Source: Candidatus Latescibacterota bacterium
GTDB taxonomy: Bacteria; Krumholzibacteriota; Krumholzibacteriia; WVZY01; JAKEHA01
Direction of reading: 5' to 3'
Assembly (NCBI GenBank): GCA_022615275.1
Contig: JAKEHA010000137.1
Span: forward strand, 1-6,665
DNA: 6,665 bases
Below, in pieces: positions 1 through 6,313 of the stretch. The translations under genes were made by a program, and so were the position numbers. Below the pieces are notes generated by a model, which saw only the letters and a program-made list of their open reading frames with translations, searched no databases and had not been told where the DNA came from. Numbering within the stretch: position 1 is the first letter of the stretch; each line of letters opens with the position of its first letter.

Positions 1-185
1 GAGCGATACGGGCTCGAATGAGCCGGTGCACGCAGGCGGCCACGGTGTCCGTGACGGTTCATTCGCGGCCGGCCGGCAGGCCGGCGCGGGATCCGTGGCC
101 ATGTGGCAAGCTAGTCATGCCAAACGAGTTACGGATGGGGCGCACCCTGGCACCCGGCTTGCGATGGTCGTGCCTGGAGGTCGCG
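1..185. other. Non-coding leader upstream of the three-gene envelope operon
   Basis: No convincing gene lies here. The reading frame of the next gene stays open back to position 18, but the translated stretch before residue 1 of that gene has no protein-like pattern and no signal peptide. Small GC-rich inverted repeats are visible: GGCTC/GAGCC with a 4-base loop at 11-24, and GCCGGCC/GGCCGGC with a 4-base loop at 68-85. Neither is followed by a T-run, so I do not call them terminators. I found no convincing -35/-10 pair for the + strand operon, although its promoter should lie here or further left. Confidence 0.6.
176..180 (+). promoter_or_regulatory. Ribosome binding site GGAGG that decides the first gene's start
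   Basis: GGAGG lies 5 bases before an in-frame GTG at 186, which is ideal spacing. The in-frame ATG at 210 has no purine-rich site in the preceding 20 bases. GTG starts are also used by other genes here (1812, 4965, 6143). I therefore prefer the GTG, which adds eight residues to the n-region of the signal peptide. Confidence 0.55.
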
Positions 186-201
186 GTGCGCTGCGCACCG
201 C
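183..201. promoter_or_regulatory. 19-base perfect palindrome over the start of the first gene
   Basis: GCGGTGCGC, a central T, then GCGCACCGC form a perfect 9-base inverted repeat around position 192. It covers the proposed GTG start (186-188) and ends 8 bases before the alternative ATG at 210. As DNA it could be an operator for a dimeric regulator. As RNA it could form a tight hairpin hiding the start codon. The symmetry is seen directly. Any regulatory role is inference, since GC-rich coding DNA can produce such palindromes by chance. Confidence 0.4.
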
Positions 202-1496
202 AACGTGATATGAAGCAAACCATCGGCATCATTCTGTTGGCGGCTCTGGCGGCGAGCGGACCATTTGCGCCCGCACCCGTCCACGCGCAAGCCGACGCGC
301 CCAACGTGCAGGCGTTCATCGAGCGCAACGACGAGCTGCTTTCGTTCGCGGCCGGCGTCGTCATGGAAACCAACAGCACCAAGGCGCGCAGCCTGTTGGA
401 GACCGCGCGCGGCTTGCACGCGCAGTCGGTAACCCTCCTCGAGCAGAACGCGCCCGGCATGGCCTTCCGCGTCGCGGTGCGCGCGCGCGAGGTGATCCAG
501 CAGACCATCGCCGTGGCCAAGCGCGAAGCGCGCGTCGACGAACAGGCCCAGAAGGCGATCGAGCGCGCGACCGCGCGTCTGGAACAAGCGCGCGCGCTGT
601 TCGAGGACGCCGGCGGTGCCGACCCCAACGTGCGCCGTCTGCTCATGGAGTCCGCCGACAATCTGCGGCGCGCGCGCGACCAGATGCACCAGCACATGTT
701 CGAGACGGCGCTGCGGCTCGCGGTGTCGTCGAGCGATCTGTCCTCGCGCGCGATTCGCATGATGCGGCGCGACGCCGGCGCCGGCGACGTGACCGACGAT
801 ATCGAGCGCACCCAGGATATCCTCGATCGCTTGGCCGACGCGCGCCCCACCCTGCCCCCCGCCTTGGTGAAGCTGGCCGACCAGGCCGGGGAAATGCAGC
901 GGCGCGCCACCGCGAGCGCCGAGCGCGGCGACGTCGAGCGAGCGCGCGAGGAGACCCGCGGGGCGCGGGCGCTCGCGCTGCGGGCGCTGCGCGCCGCCGG
1001 ACCGGCCGACGAGACCGCGGAAGAGCGCGCGCTGCGGGCCGTCAGCCTCACCGACGAGTTGCTCGACCGGGCCCGCGCGGTGGCGTTGGAATCCAACGAC
1101 GAGATGCTCGCGCGCTCGCTCGAGGAAGCGGTACGACTCCAGGAGTCCGCGCGCGAGGCCCTTTTGCGGTCCGATTTCGAGACCGCGACCCGTCTCTCGA
1201 TGCGCGCCCGCGACGCGGCCCGCGAAGCCCTGCGCAAGGTCGAGGCGGACCTCGACCCGGCCGCGGTCGAAGCCGCGCTCTCCCGCACCGACGACGCCAT
1301 CGCACGCGCCAAGGACGCGCTGGCCGACGCCGGCGACGCGCAGGCGCAGGGACTCATCGAGCGCGCCCAGGCGCGGCAGACCGAAGCCAAGGACGCGTTT
1401 GCGTCCGACGACCTCCGGCGCGCTCTGGCTCTCACCAAGATCGCCCACAACCTCGCCTCGCAAGCGCTCCGGCGCATCGGAGATGCCGTTCGATAG
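186..1496 (+). CDS. Exported all-helical protein with five tandem ~80-residue repeats
   Basis: I do not recognise a named family. The product is about 436 residues from GTG 186, or 428 from the alternative ATG at 210. The N-terminus is a clear signal peptide: a basic start (MKQ in the ATG form), the hydrophobic stretch IGIILLAALAA, and a probable signal peptidase I site after VHA (residue 34 of the long form). The mature part is rich in Ala, Arg, Glu and Leu, has no Cys or Trp, and looks fully helical. It divides into five degenerate units starting near residues 44, 124, 205, 280 and 360. Each has a helix such as TDELLDRARA, then a helix pair of the form ARSLEEAVRLQESAREALL + FETATRLSMRARDAAREAL. 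The spacing resembles TPR-like helical hairpins, but no canonical TPR is evident. It was probably exported to the periplasm and may act as a scaffold or binding protein. It overlaps the next gene, a lipoprotein bearing the same kind of repeat, by 14 bases. Confidence 0.85.
   Translation: MRCAPQRDMKQTIGIILLAALAASGPFAPAPVHAQADAPNVQAFIERNDELLSFAAGVVMETNSTKARSLLETARGLHAQSVTLLEQNAPGMAFRVAVRAREVIQQTIAVAKREARVDEQAQKAIERATARLEQARALFEDAGGADPNVRRLLMESADNLRRARDQMHQHMFETALRLAVSSSDLSSRAIRMMRRDAGAGDVTDDIERTQDILDRLADARPTLPPALVKLADQAGEMQRRATASAERGDVERAREETRGARALALRALRAAGPADETAEERALRAVSLTDELLDRARAVALESNDEMLARSLEEAVRLQESAREALLRSDFETATRLSMRARDAAREALRKVEADLDPAAVEAALSRTDDAIARAKDALADAGDAQAQGLIERAQARQTEAKDAFASDDLRRALALTKIAHNLASQALRRIGDAVR
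315..1484 (+). repeat. Five degenerate protein-level tandem repeats inside the first gene
   Basis: The repetition is visible in the protein, not the DNA. The most conserved block falls at equivalent points about 78-81 residues apart: GMAFRVAVRAREVI, FETALRLAVSSSDLS, VERAREETRGARALA, FETATRLSMRARDAA and LRRALALTKIAHNLA. Each is preceded by a helix of the type LLE.A..L...A..LL. Units 2 and 4 are the most alike. The divergence suggests old internal duplication. Confidence 0.7.
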
Positions 1497-1815
1497 CGTG
1501 CGCGCGGCGGCGTTGGCCTTGCTGGCCGCGTGCGCGCTCGCGTGCGCGGCCAACGGTCCCTCGCCGCCCGATTCCGATTCCACCCCCGCCGACTCCGCGC
1601 TGGCCGCACTCGAACAAGCATGCGACGCGGCCGTCGCGCGCGTCGACGAGCTGATCGCGCTGCGCGACGCCGACCCCGACTTTCCGCGCGACCTGCTGGC
1701 GGAGGCGCGCGAGCTGCGGCGTGCCGCGGTGGAGCGCTTCGCGGCCGGCGATTTCCCGCTGGCGCTCGAACTCCTGGAGGCGGCGGCCCTCTTGCTCGAG
1801 GACCGCGCCGAGTGA
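1483..1815 (+). CDS. Small predicted lipoprotein with a single copy of the same helical repeat
   Basis: This 110-residue product starts at ATG 1483 inside the end of the previous gene, a 14-base overlap, so translation is probably coupled. GGAG directly abuts the ATG, too close for a normal ribosome site. An in-frame GTG at 1498, two bases after the upstream TAG, is a possible alternative start. The N-terminus has a hydrophobic run with a lipobox LAAC (Cys17) and a second, weaker candidate at Cys21 (ALAC). A Pro/Ser/Asp-rich linker follows (residues 25-38). Residues 42-110 form two to three helices, including DLLAEARELRRAAVERFAAG and FPLALELLEAAALLLE, and align by eye with one repeat of the upstream protein. 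I infer a membrane-anchored, probably periplasm-facing partner of that protein. No named family is recognised. The gene is real with good likelihood because signal, overlap and repeat agree. Confidence 0.78.
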   Translation: MPFDSVRAAALALLAACALACAANGPSPPDSDSTPADSALAALEQACDAAVARVDELIALRDADPDFPRDLLAEARELRRAAVERFAAGDFPLALELLEAAALLLEDRAE

Positions 1816-3083
1816 CGCGCGTGGCCGGCAGGGTCGCGGCGGTCGCGTGCCTCGTGCTCGCGACGGCGCCCTTCGCGCACGCCGGGCGCTGGCTGGGCTC
1901 ACTCGAAGCGGGCTACGAGTCGTACACCGAGCGCTATTCGATCGCGGACGACGACACCCTCTCCAGCGTCGACGAGTTCCGCTCGCGCGCGCGTCTCGCG
2001 TACGCGGCCGGGCTGTTCGGGCGCGACTACACGCTCGTCGAAGCGCGCGCCATGGTCGGCGAATCGAGCTGGGACGCGGCCGCGCGCGCGATGCTGACGC
2101 GCCGCTTCGGCGAGGTCGGCCGCCATGCGCTGAACCTCGACGCGGAGATCATGCGCCGCGGCTTTCGCGAAGGCTCGACGTACGAGTTCCCCAACGACTA
2201 CACCCGCGGCACCGCGCGCGCCGGGCTGCGCGCGCGCGCGACACCCTCGCTCACGGTACGCGCCGAGGACCGCTTCGAGATCCTCGACTACGACCAGCGC
2301 ACCGAGTTCGACTACGACTACGTCAAGAATCACGCCTCGCTGGCGGCCGACGTCTCGCGCGATCCCACGCGCGGGGTTCTTGCGGGCGTCCGCTACACCA
2401 CCTTCGTCGTGCCCGACAGCGCCGAGATCGAGTACGACGCGTGGATTCCCTTCGCCGAAGTGCGCGCGTTCGACGACCTCCACGAGCGCGTGCTGGTGAG
2501 CGCGTCGGTCGAGCGGCGCACCTATCCCGACGACGGGACACGCAGCTCGTTCTGGGCCGTGGTGGTAGCACTGGGGCTGGAGTGGTCGCTCCATCGTCAC
2601 TGGAGCATCGAGATGATCGACGACCTGGAGGACTACGCGTACGACGAGGAGACGGGCGCCTACCACGACTACGTCGAGAACGCGGCCGCGATCCTGCTGA
2701 ACTTCAACACCGCGGCACTCCAGGTCGGTGCGGGGCCGGCCTTCGGCTGGCTCAACAGCGACACCTCGCCCGACGACGAATACCGCGAGCTGGGCGTGCG
2801 CGTCGTGCTCGAAATGATGGGCGGGTCGGGGTGGTGGGTCTCGGCCAGCTACGAACCCGGCCTGCGCGACTACCCATCCTATCAGGAGGGCGACCCGGTC
2901 GCGGACTTGAACGCGGTCTTCTCCGACTATTCGTACCACCGCGTGGGGCTCTTCGCGAACGCGCGCGTGTGGCAAGCGCTGTGGCTCAACGTCTTCCTCG
3001 ACTACCAGCCCGAAGACCACGAGCGCGAGGACGACGACGCCACCGCGACCATCGCCTCGGTGAATTTGACGCTGTCACTGTAG
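1812..3083 (+). CDS. Predicted outer-membrane beta-barrel protein of unknown family
   Basis: The 423-residue product starts at GTG 1812, overlapping the lipoprotein stop as GTGA; an in-frame GTG at 1821 is an alternative. The signal peptide is VTRVAGR + VAAVACLVLATAPF with a likely cleavage after AHA (residue 24). The mature protein alternates short amphipathic strands with acidic, tyrosine-rich turns. Examples are RARLAYAAGLF, YTLVEARAMVG, HALNLDAEIMRRGF, GVLAGVRYTTFVV, RVLVSASVERRTY, GWWVSASYEPGLRDY and the last strand ATIASVNLTLSL. Turns such as YDQRTEFDYDYVKN and HEREDDDATA are strongly acidic. This is the pattern of an outer-membrane barrel with perhaps 16-20 strands; I did not count them rigorously. 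The last residue is Leu rather than the usual aromatic. Its position after two exported helical proteins suggests a shared envelope role. A substrate or transport function cannot be read from the sequence. Confidence 0.85.
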   Translation: MTRVAGRVAAVACLVLATAPFAHAGRWLGSLEAGYESYTERYSIADDDTLSSVDEFRSRARLAYAAGLFGRDYTLVEARAMVGESSWDAAARAMLTRRFGEVGRHALNLDAEIMRRGFREGSTYEFPNDYTRGTARAGLRARATPSLTVRAEDRFEILDYDQRTEFDYDYVKNHASLAADVSRDPTRGVLAGVRYTTFVVPDSAEIEYDAWIPFAEVRAFDDLHERVLVSASVERRTYPDDGTRSSFWAVVVALGLEWSLHRHWSIEMIDDLEDYAYDEETGAYHDYVENAAAILLNFNTAALQVGAGPAFGWLNSDTSPDDEYRELGVRVVLEMMGGSGWWVSASYEPGLRDYPSYQEGDPVADLNAVFSDYSYHRVGLFANARVWQALWLNVFLDYQPEDHEREDDDATATIASVNLTLSL

Positions 3084-3090
3084 GGCCGGC

Positions 3091-3109
3091 GCGATCGATC
3101 CCTCGACGC
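3091..3109. terminator. Weak hairpin between convergent genes, possible bidirectional terminator
   Basis: On the - strand the sequence reads GCGTCGA, loop GGGA, TCGATCGC, giving a 7-bp stem with one bulged base and a GNRA-type loop. It lies in the 37-base gap between the converging stop codons of the barrel gene and etfA, where a terminator would be expected. There is no T-run on either side, so intrinsic termination is doubtful. Confidence 0.25.
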
Positions 3110-3120
3110 GAGCACGGGAC

Positions 3121-4113
3121 TCAGTGCGACGACGCGTGCAGCTTCTTGAGAGCCTCGGTGATCTTGGGGACGATTTCGAACAAATCGCCGACCAAACCGT
3201 AGTCGGCCTTCTGAAAGATGGGAGCGTTCTCGTCCTTGTTGACGGCGACGATCACCTTCGACGTGCGCATCCCGACCAGGTGCTGGATCGCACCCGAGAT
3301 GCCGACCGCGAAGTAGAGCTTGGGATTGACGACCTTGCCCGTCTGACCGACCTGCATCGAGTGCGGCGCGTAGCCCGCATCGACGGCGGCGCGCGACGCG
3401 CCCACGGTGGCCCCCAGCGCCTCCGCCATCTCGTCGAGAATCTTGAAATTGTCGGGGCTCTTGAGCGAACGCCCGCCCGACACGATGATCTCCGCCTCGG
3501 TCAGGTCCTTCTTGCCCGTCGACGTGCGCACGATCTCCTTCACGCGGCCGCGGATGTCGCCGTCGGCGATTGTGACCGCGACCTCGGCCACCTCGGCCGA
3601 GCCGCCCGCACCGGCGGGGGCGAAGATGTTGGGGCGAATCGACGCCATTTGCACGCCGGCGGTCGACTCCAACTCGAGGATCACCTTGCCCGAGTAGACC
3701 GGGCGCTTGACGCGCAGATTTCCCCCCGACCACACCAGCTCCGTGCAGTCGGTGAACAACGACGCGTCGCAGCGCGCGGCCGCGCGCGCCGAGAGATCGC
3801 GCCCGAGCGCGGTGGCGCCGAACAGCACGACCTTGGCGTCGCTGGCCTTGATCGCGGCCTGGAGTGCGATCGCATATCCCTGCGACGAGTACGACGCCAG
3901 CTCCGCGTGGCGCGCGGCGTACACCGTCGCAACCGGCAGCGCGCGCGCGGCGGGCAGCGCCGCGTCGACGGTGGCGGCGTCGCCCACCAGTGCGATTGAA
4001 ACCGGGCCCGCGCCCGCTTGCGACAAATGCGCCGCCGCGGCCACCAACTCCTTGGTAATCGCCTTGAGCGATCCGTCGCGCACTTCTCCGTAGACTAGAA
4101 TTCCGTTTGCCAT
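3121..4113 (-). CDS. etfA: Electron transfer flavoprotein alpha subunit (EtfA)
   Basis: EtfA forms a soluble cytoplasmic heterodimer with EtfB and carries the FAD that shuttles electrons from acyl-CoA dehydrogenases, usually towards ETF:quinone oxidoreductase. At 330 residues it has normal family length. The N-terminal domain begins ILVYGEVRDGSLKAITKEL. The C-terminal FAD domain starts near residue 205 with EIIVSGGRSLKSPDNF. It continues through GASRAAVDAGY (238-248), VGQTGKVVNPKLYFAVGISG (255-274) and AIQHLVGM, and ends with NKDENAPIFQKADYGLVGDL (292-311). Arg241, Thr258 and His278 align with human alpha-Arg249, Thr266 and His286 at the flavin. The ATG at 4113 is the only sensible start, yet the nearest strong AGGAG is 28 bases away. 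Expression may rely on coupling from etfB, 54 bases upstream. This is the last gene of the operon. Confidence 0.97.
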   Translation of the reverse strand: MANGILVYGEVRDGSLKAITKELVAAAAHLSQAGAGPVSIALVGDAATVDAALPAARALPVATVYAARHAELASYSSQGYAIALQAAIKASDAKVVLFGATALGRDLSARAAARCDASLFTDCTELVWSGGNLRVKRPVYSGKVILELESTAGVQMASIRPNIFAPAGAGGSAEVAEVAVTIADGDIRGRVKEIVRTSTGKKDLTEAEIIVSGGRSLKSPDNFKILDEMAEALGATVGASRAAVDAGYAPHSMQVGQTGKVVNPKLYFAVGISGAIQHLVGMRTSKVIVAVNKDENAPIFQKADYGLVGDLFEIVPKITEALKKLHASSH

Positions 4114-4167
4114 GTGTCGACGTGGGACGCGAGCGCCCCGGCTCCTTTCAGCGGCCGTGGTCAGAGA

Positions 4168-4965
4168 TCAGATGACTTTCGCCTCTTCGCGCAAGAGGCG
4201 CACGAGCTCTGCGGCCTGCGCGGCCGCGTCGCCCGCGATCATCTTGACCGGCGGGCGCTCGGGGAGGTTGTGGTACTTCACGACCTTCGTCTTCGAACCT
4301 GCCGCCCCCACCGACTCCGCCTTCAATGGAAGGTCGGCCAGCCCCACTTTCTTGATCTCTTTCTTCTTCGCTTTCATGATGCCTGGCAGCGACGCGTAGC
4401 GCGGTTCGTTCAGCCCCTTTTCGCACGTGACCAGCGCGGGCAGCGTCATCTCGACCATCTCGTCGCCGCCTTCCACGCGCCGGCGCGCCGTGGCGACCTT
4501 CTTGTCGTCGGAGATCTTGAGCTCGGAGACAATGAGCGCTTGCGGCATGCCGAGGTACTCGGCGATGGCGGGGCACACCTGCGCGGCGTCGTAGTCGATG
4601 GCCTGCTTGCCGCCCAGGATCAAGTCCGGCGAGAGCGGTCGAATCACTTCAGCCAGGACGCGCGCGTTGGCCTGCGCGTCGCCGCCCTCGAAGGCGGGAT
4701 CGCTCACGTGGATGGCGTCGTCCGCGCCCATCGCGAGGGCGGTGCGCAGGACTTCGACGGCGCGCTCGGGGCCCATCGAGACCGCGACCACGGTGGTGTC
4801 GTCCTTCAGGCGTTCCTTGATGCGAAGCCCCTCCTCGACGGCGAACTCGTCGTAGGGGTTCATGATGAACTTCAATCCCTGGGGATCGATCGACGTCCCG
4901 TCGGCACCGATTTTGATCTTCGATTCGGTATCGGGGACGCTCTTTACCAGCACCACGATCTTCAC
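4168..4965 (-). CDS. etfB: Electron transfer flavoprotein beta subunit (EtfB)
   Basis: EtfB is the partner of EtfA; it binds AMP in ordinary ETFs or a second FAD in electron-bifurcating ones. The product has 265 residues, the normal length, and starts at GTG 4965 with MKIVVLVKSVPDTESKIKI. Visible motifs are NPYDEFAVEE (36-45), the nucleotide-binding GGKQAIDYDAAQVCPAIAEY (118-137), and the beta-subunit signature VEGGDEMVEMTLPALVTCEK (164-183). The recognition loop GLNEPRYASLPGIMKAKKKE (184-203) docks onto dehydrogenases; Leu193 matches the anchor Leu195 of human ETF-beta. The gene sits 29 bases after the dehydrogenase gene and 54 before etfA, so the three form an operon. The nucleotide pocket reads IDYDAAQVCP. 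That is not the canonical IDDD.NQTGQ type and is partly like the IDGDTAQVGP of bifurcating ETFs, so which kind this is remains open. Confidence 0.97.
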   Translation of the reverse strand: MKIVVLVKSVPDTESKIKIGADGTSIDPQGLKFIMNPYDEFAVEEGLRIKERLKDDTTVVAVSMGPERAVEVLRTALAMGADDAIHVSDPAFEGGDAQANARVLAEVIRPLSPDLILGGKQAIDYDAAQVCPAIAEYLGMPQALIVSELKISDDKKVATARRRVEGGDEMVEMTLPALVTCEKGLNEPRYASLPGIMKAKKKEIKKVGLADLPLKAESVGAAGSKTKVVKYHNLPERPPVKMIAGDAAAQAAELVRLLREEAKVI

Positions 4966-4970
4966 GGGCT

Positions 4971-4977
4971 TCCTCCT
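4971..4977 (-). promoter_or_regulatory. Strong ribosome binding site for etfB
   Basis: AGGAGGA (read on the - strand) ends 5 bases before the GTG at 4965. It lies in the 29-base gap after the dehydrogenase stop codon and supports the GTG start, which also matches the conserved EtfB N-terminus. This is the strongest ribosome site in the window. Confidence 0.8.
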
Positions 4978-4994
4978 GTGGGCGGCCTAAAACG

Positions 4995-6143
4995 CTAGCG
5001 CAAATTCTTGAGCACGTGACGCGCGATGACGATGCGTTGAATCTCGCTTGTCCCTTCGTAGATCTCGGTAATACGCGCGTCGCGGAAGTAGCGCTCGACG
5101 GAAAAGTCTTCCAGGTACCCGGCGCCGCCGTGGATCTGGACCGCCTCGCGCGCCGCGTCGTTGCTCGCCTCGGACGCGAACAGCTTGGCCATCGCGGCTT
5201 CCTTGCCGTGCGGCTGGCCCGCGTCCTTCAGTCGCGCCGCGTTGTAGACCAACAAGCGCGACGCCTCGATCTTGGTCGCCATGTTCGCGAGCTTGAATTG
5301 AATGGCCTGGAACTTCCCGATCTGTTGATCGAACGCCTCGCGCTCCTCGGCGTACTTGACGGACGCGTCCAGGCACGCCTGCGCAATGCCGACGGCCTGC
5401 GCGGCAATACCGATGCGCCCGCCGTCGAGCGTGTGCATCGCGATCTTGAATCCGATCCCCACTTCTCCCAGGATGTTGGCCGCCGGTACCCGCATGTCTT
5501 CGAACACGAGCTGCACCGTGCTCGACGAGCGCAGCCCCAGTTTGTCTTCCTTCTTGCCGACCGCGAACCCCTCCCATCCGCTCTCGACGATGAACGCGGT
5601 GATGCCGCGCGTCTTGTGGGACGGGTCGGTTCGCAACATCGCGATGACGACGTCGGCTTCAGCACCGGTGGTGATGAAGTTCTTGGTCCCGTTCAAGACG
5701 AACGAATCGCCGTCCTTGACCGCCGAGGCGACGAGGCCGGCCGCGTCGCTGCCCGAACCGGGCTCGCTCAACGCGTACGCGCCCAGGAACTCACCGCTTG
5801 CGAGCTTGGGCAGGTACTTCTTCTTGAGTGCCGCGCTACCGAAATGGACAATGGGTGCGCACACCAGCGAGTTCTGCACCGACATGGTGACGCCGGTCGA
5901 CGCGCACGCCCGATTGACTTCCTCGAGCGCGAGGACGAGCCCGAAGTTCCCGATCCCGTTACCGCCGTAGGTCTCCGGCACGAGCATGCCCAGGAAGCCG
6001 AGTTGGCCCATCCGCTTGACCAAGTCCGCGGGGAAAACACCCTCGCGATTGTGTTTGTCGGCGACGGGCGCGATCTCGTTGTCGGCGAACTCGCGCGCGG
6101 TGGTCTGGATGAGGCGCTGCTCTTCGGTGAGCGGAAACTGCAC
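4995..6143 (-). CDS. Acyl-CoA dehydrogenase, short-chain/butyryl-CoA type
   Basis: This FAD enzyme oxidises a short acyl-CoA to the trans-2-enoyl-CoA and hands electrons to ETF; in some anaerobes the butyryl-CoA enzyme runs in reverse with a bifurcating EtfAB. The 382-residue product is complete. The N-terminal helical domain (about 1-120) begins FPLTEEQRLIQTTAREFA. The beta domain contains signature 1, ALSEPGSGSDAAG (124-136), and the flavin segment NFITTG (155-160). The C-terminal helical domain has LDGGRIGIAAQAVGIAQ (239-255), signature 2 starting QIHGGAGYLEDF (336-347), and the catalytic base Glu363 in IYEGTSEIQR. The position equal to the isovaleryl-CoA dehydrogenase catalytic Glu is Gly, which favours the short- or medium-chain type. 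The start is GTG 6143 with a moderate GAGG site 6 bases before it. It is the first gene of the acd-etfB-etfA operon. Exact chain length or branching preference cannot be settled by eye. Confidence 0.96.
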   Translation of the reverse strand: MQFPLTEEQRLIQTTAREFADNEIAPVADKHNREGVFPADLVKRMGQLGFLGMLVPETYGGNGIGNFGLVLALEEVNRACASTGVTMSVQNSLVCAPIVHFGSAALKKKYLPKLASGEFLGAYALSEPGSGSDAAGLVASAVKDGDSFVLNGTKNFITTGAEADVVIAMLRTDPSHKTRGITAFIVESGWEGFAVGKKEDKLGLRSSSTVQLVFEDMRVPAANILGEVGIGFKIAMHTLDGGRIGIAAQAVGIAQACLDASVKYAEEREAFDQQIGKFQAIQFKLANMATKIEASRLLVYNAARLKDAGQPHGKEAAMAKLFASEASNDAAREAVQIHGGAGYLEDFSVERYFRDARITEIYEGTSEIQRIVIARHVLKNLR

Positions 6144-6219
6144 GGTGTCCCTCGTTGGGTGGTGAAGGCGAACGGTGGCGACGGCTGGCGGCGCGGGCGC
6201 GCCACGGAATCAGGAAGCG

Positions 6220-6248
6220 ACCTTACGAAAGGACGGGCTGGGTGTCAA
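6220..6248 (-). promoter_or_regulatory. Candidate sigma70-type promoter for the acd-etfB-etfA operon
   Basis: Read on the - strand, a perfect -35 box TTGACA (6248-6243) is followed by a 17-base spacer and TAAGGT (6225-6220). TAAGGT keeps the key T-A-...-T positions of TATAAT but only three of six bases. It would give a leader of roughly 70 bases before the GTG at 6143. An exact TTGACA is notable in DNA this GC-rich, and the position fits, but the lineage's own sigma-factor consensus is unknown. Confidence 0.45.
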
Positions 6249-6313
6249 TCGCGAATTGCCGCACGGGGTTAGGCGGGAAAACGCTGCGCGGCGGAAACAG
6301 CGCGTAACTGAAG

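Noticed and set aside
68..85. GC-rich hairpin as terminator of a gene left of the window
   Set aside because: The stem is only 7 bp and no T-run follows on either strand. No upstream coding end is visible within the window.
18..185. N-terminal extension of the first gene back to an upstream ATG at 18
   Set aside because: It would put about 56 uncharacteristic residues before a normal signal peptide. GTG 186 has a well-spaced GGAGG, so the extension is probably untranslated.
59..1621. Long open frame on the - strand opposite the repeat-protein gene (also 129-1880)
   Set aside because: Extreme Ser/Arg/Ala composition, no recognisable motif and no ribosome site. It mirrors the codon bias of the + strand gene, which has a signal peptide and a repeat structure.
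1899..3020. Open frame on the - strand opposite the beta-barrel gene
   Set aside because: Low-complexity Arg/Val/His-rich translation with no family features. The + strand frame has a signal peptide and regular beta-strand alternation.
3124..3999. Open frames on the + strand opposite etfA (likewise 4114-4998 opposite etfB and 5016-6272 opposite the dehydrogenase)
   Set aside because: The - strand products match EtfA, EtfB and acyl-CoA dehydrogenase over full length. The + strand frames are shadows caused by high GC at third positions.
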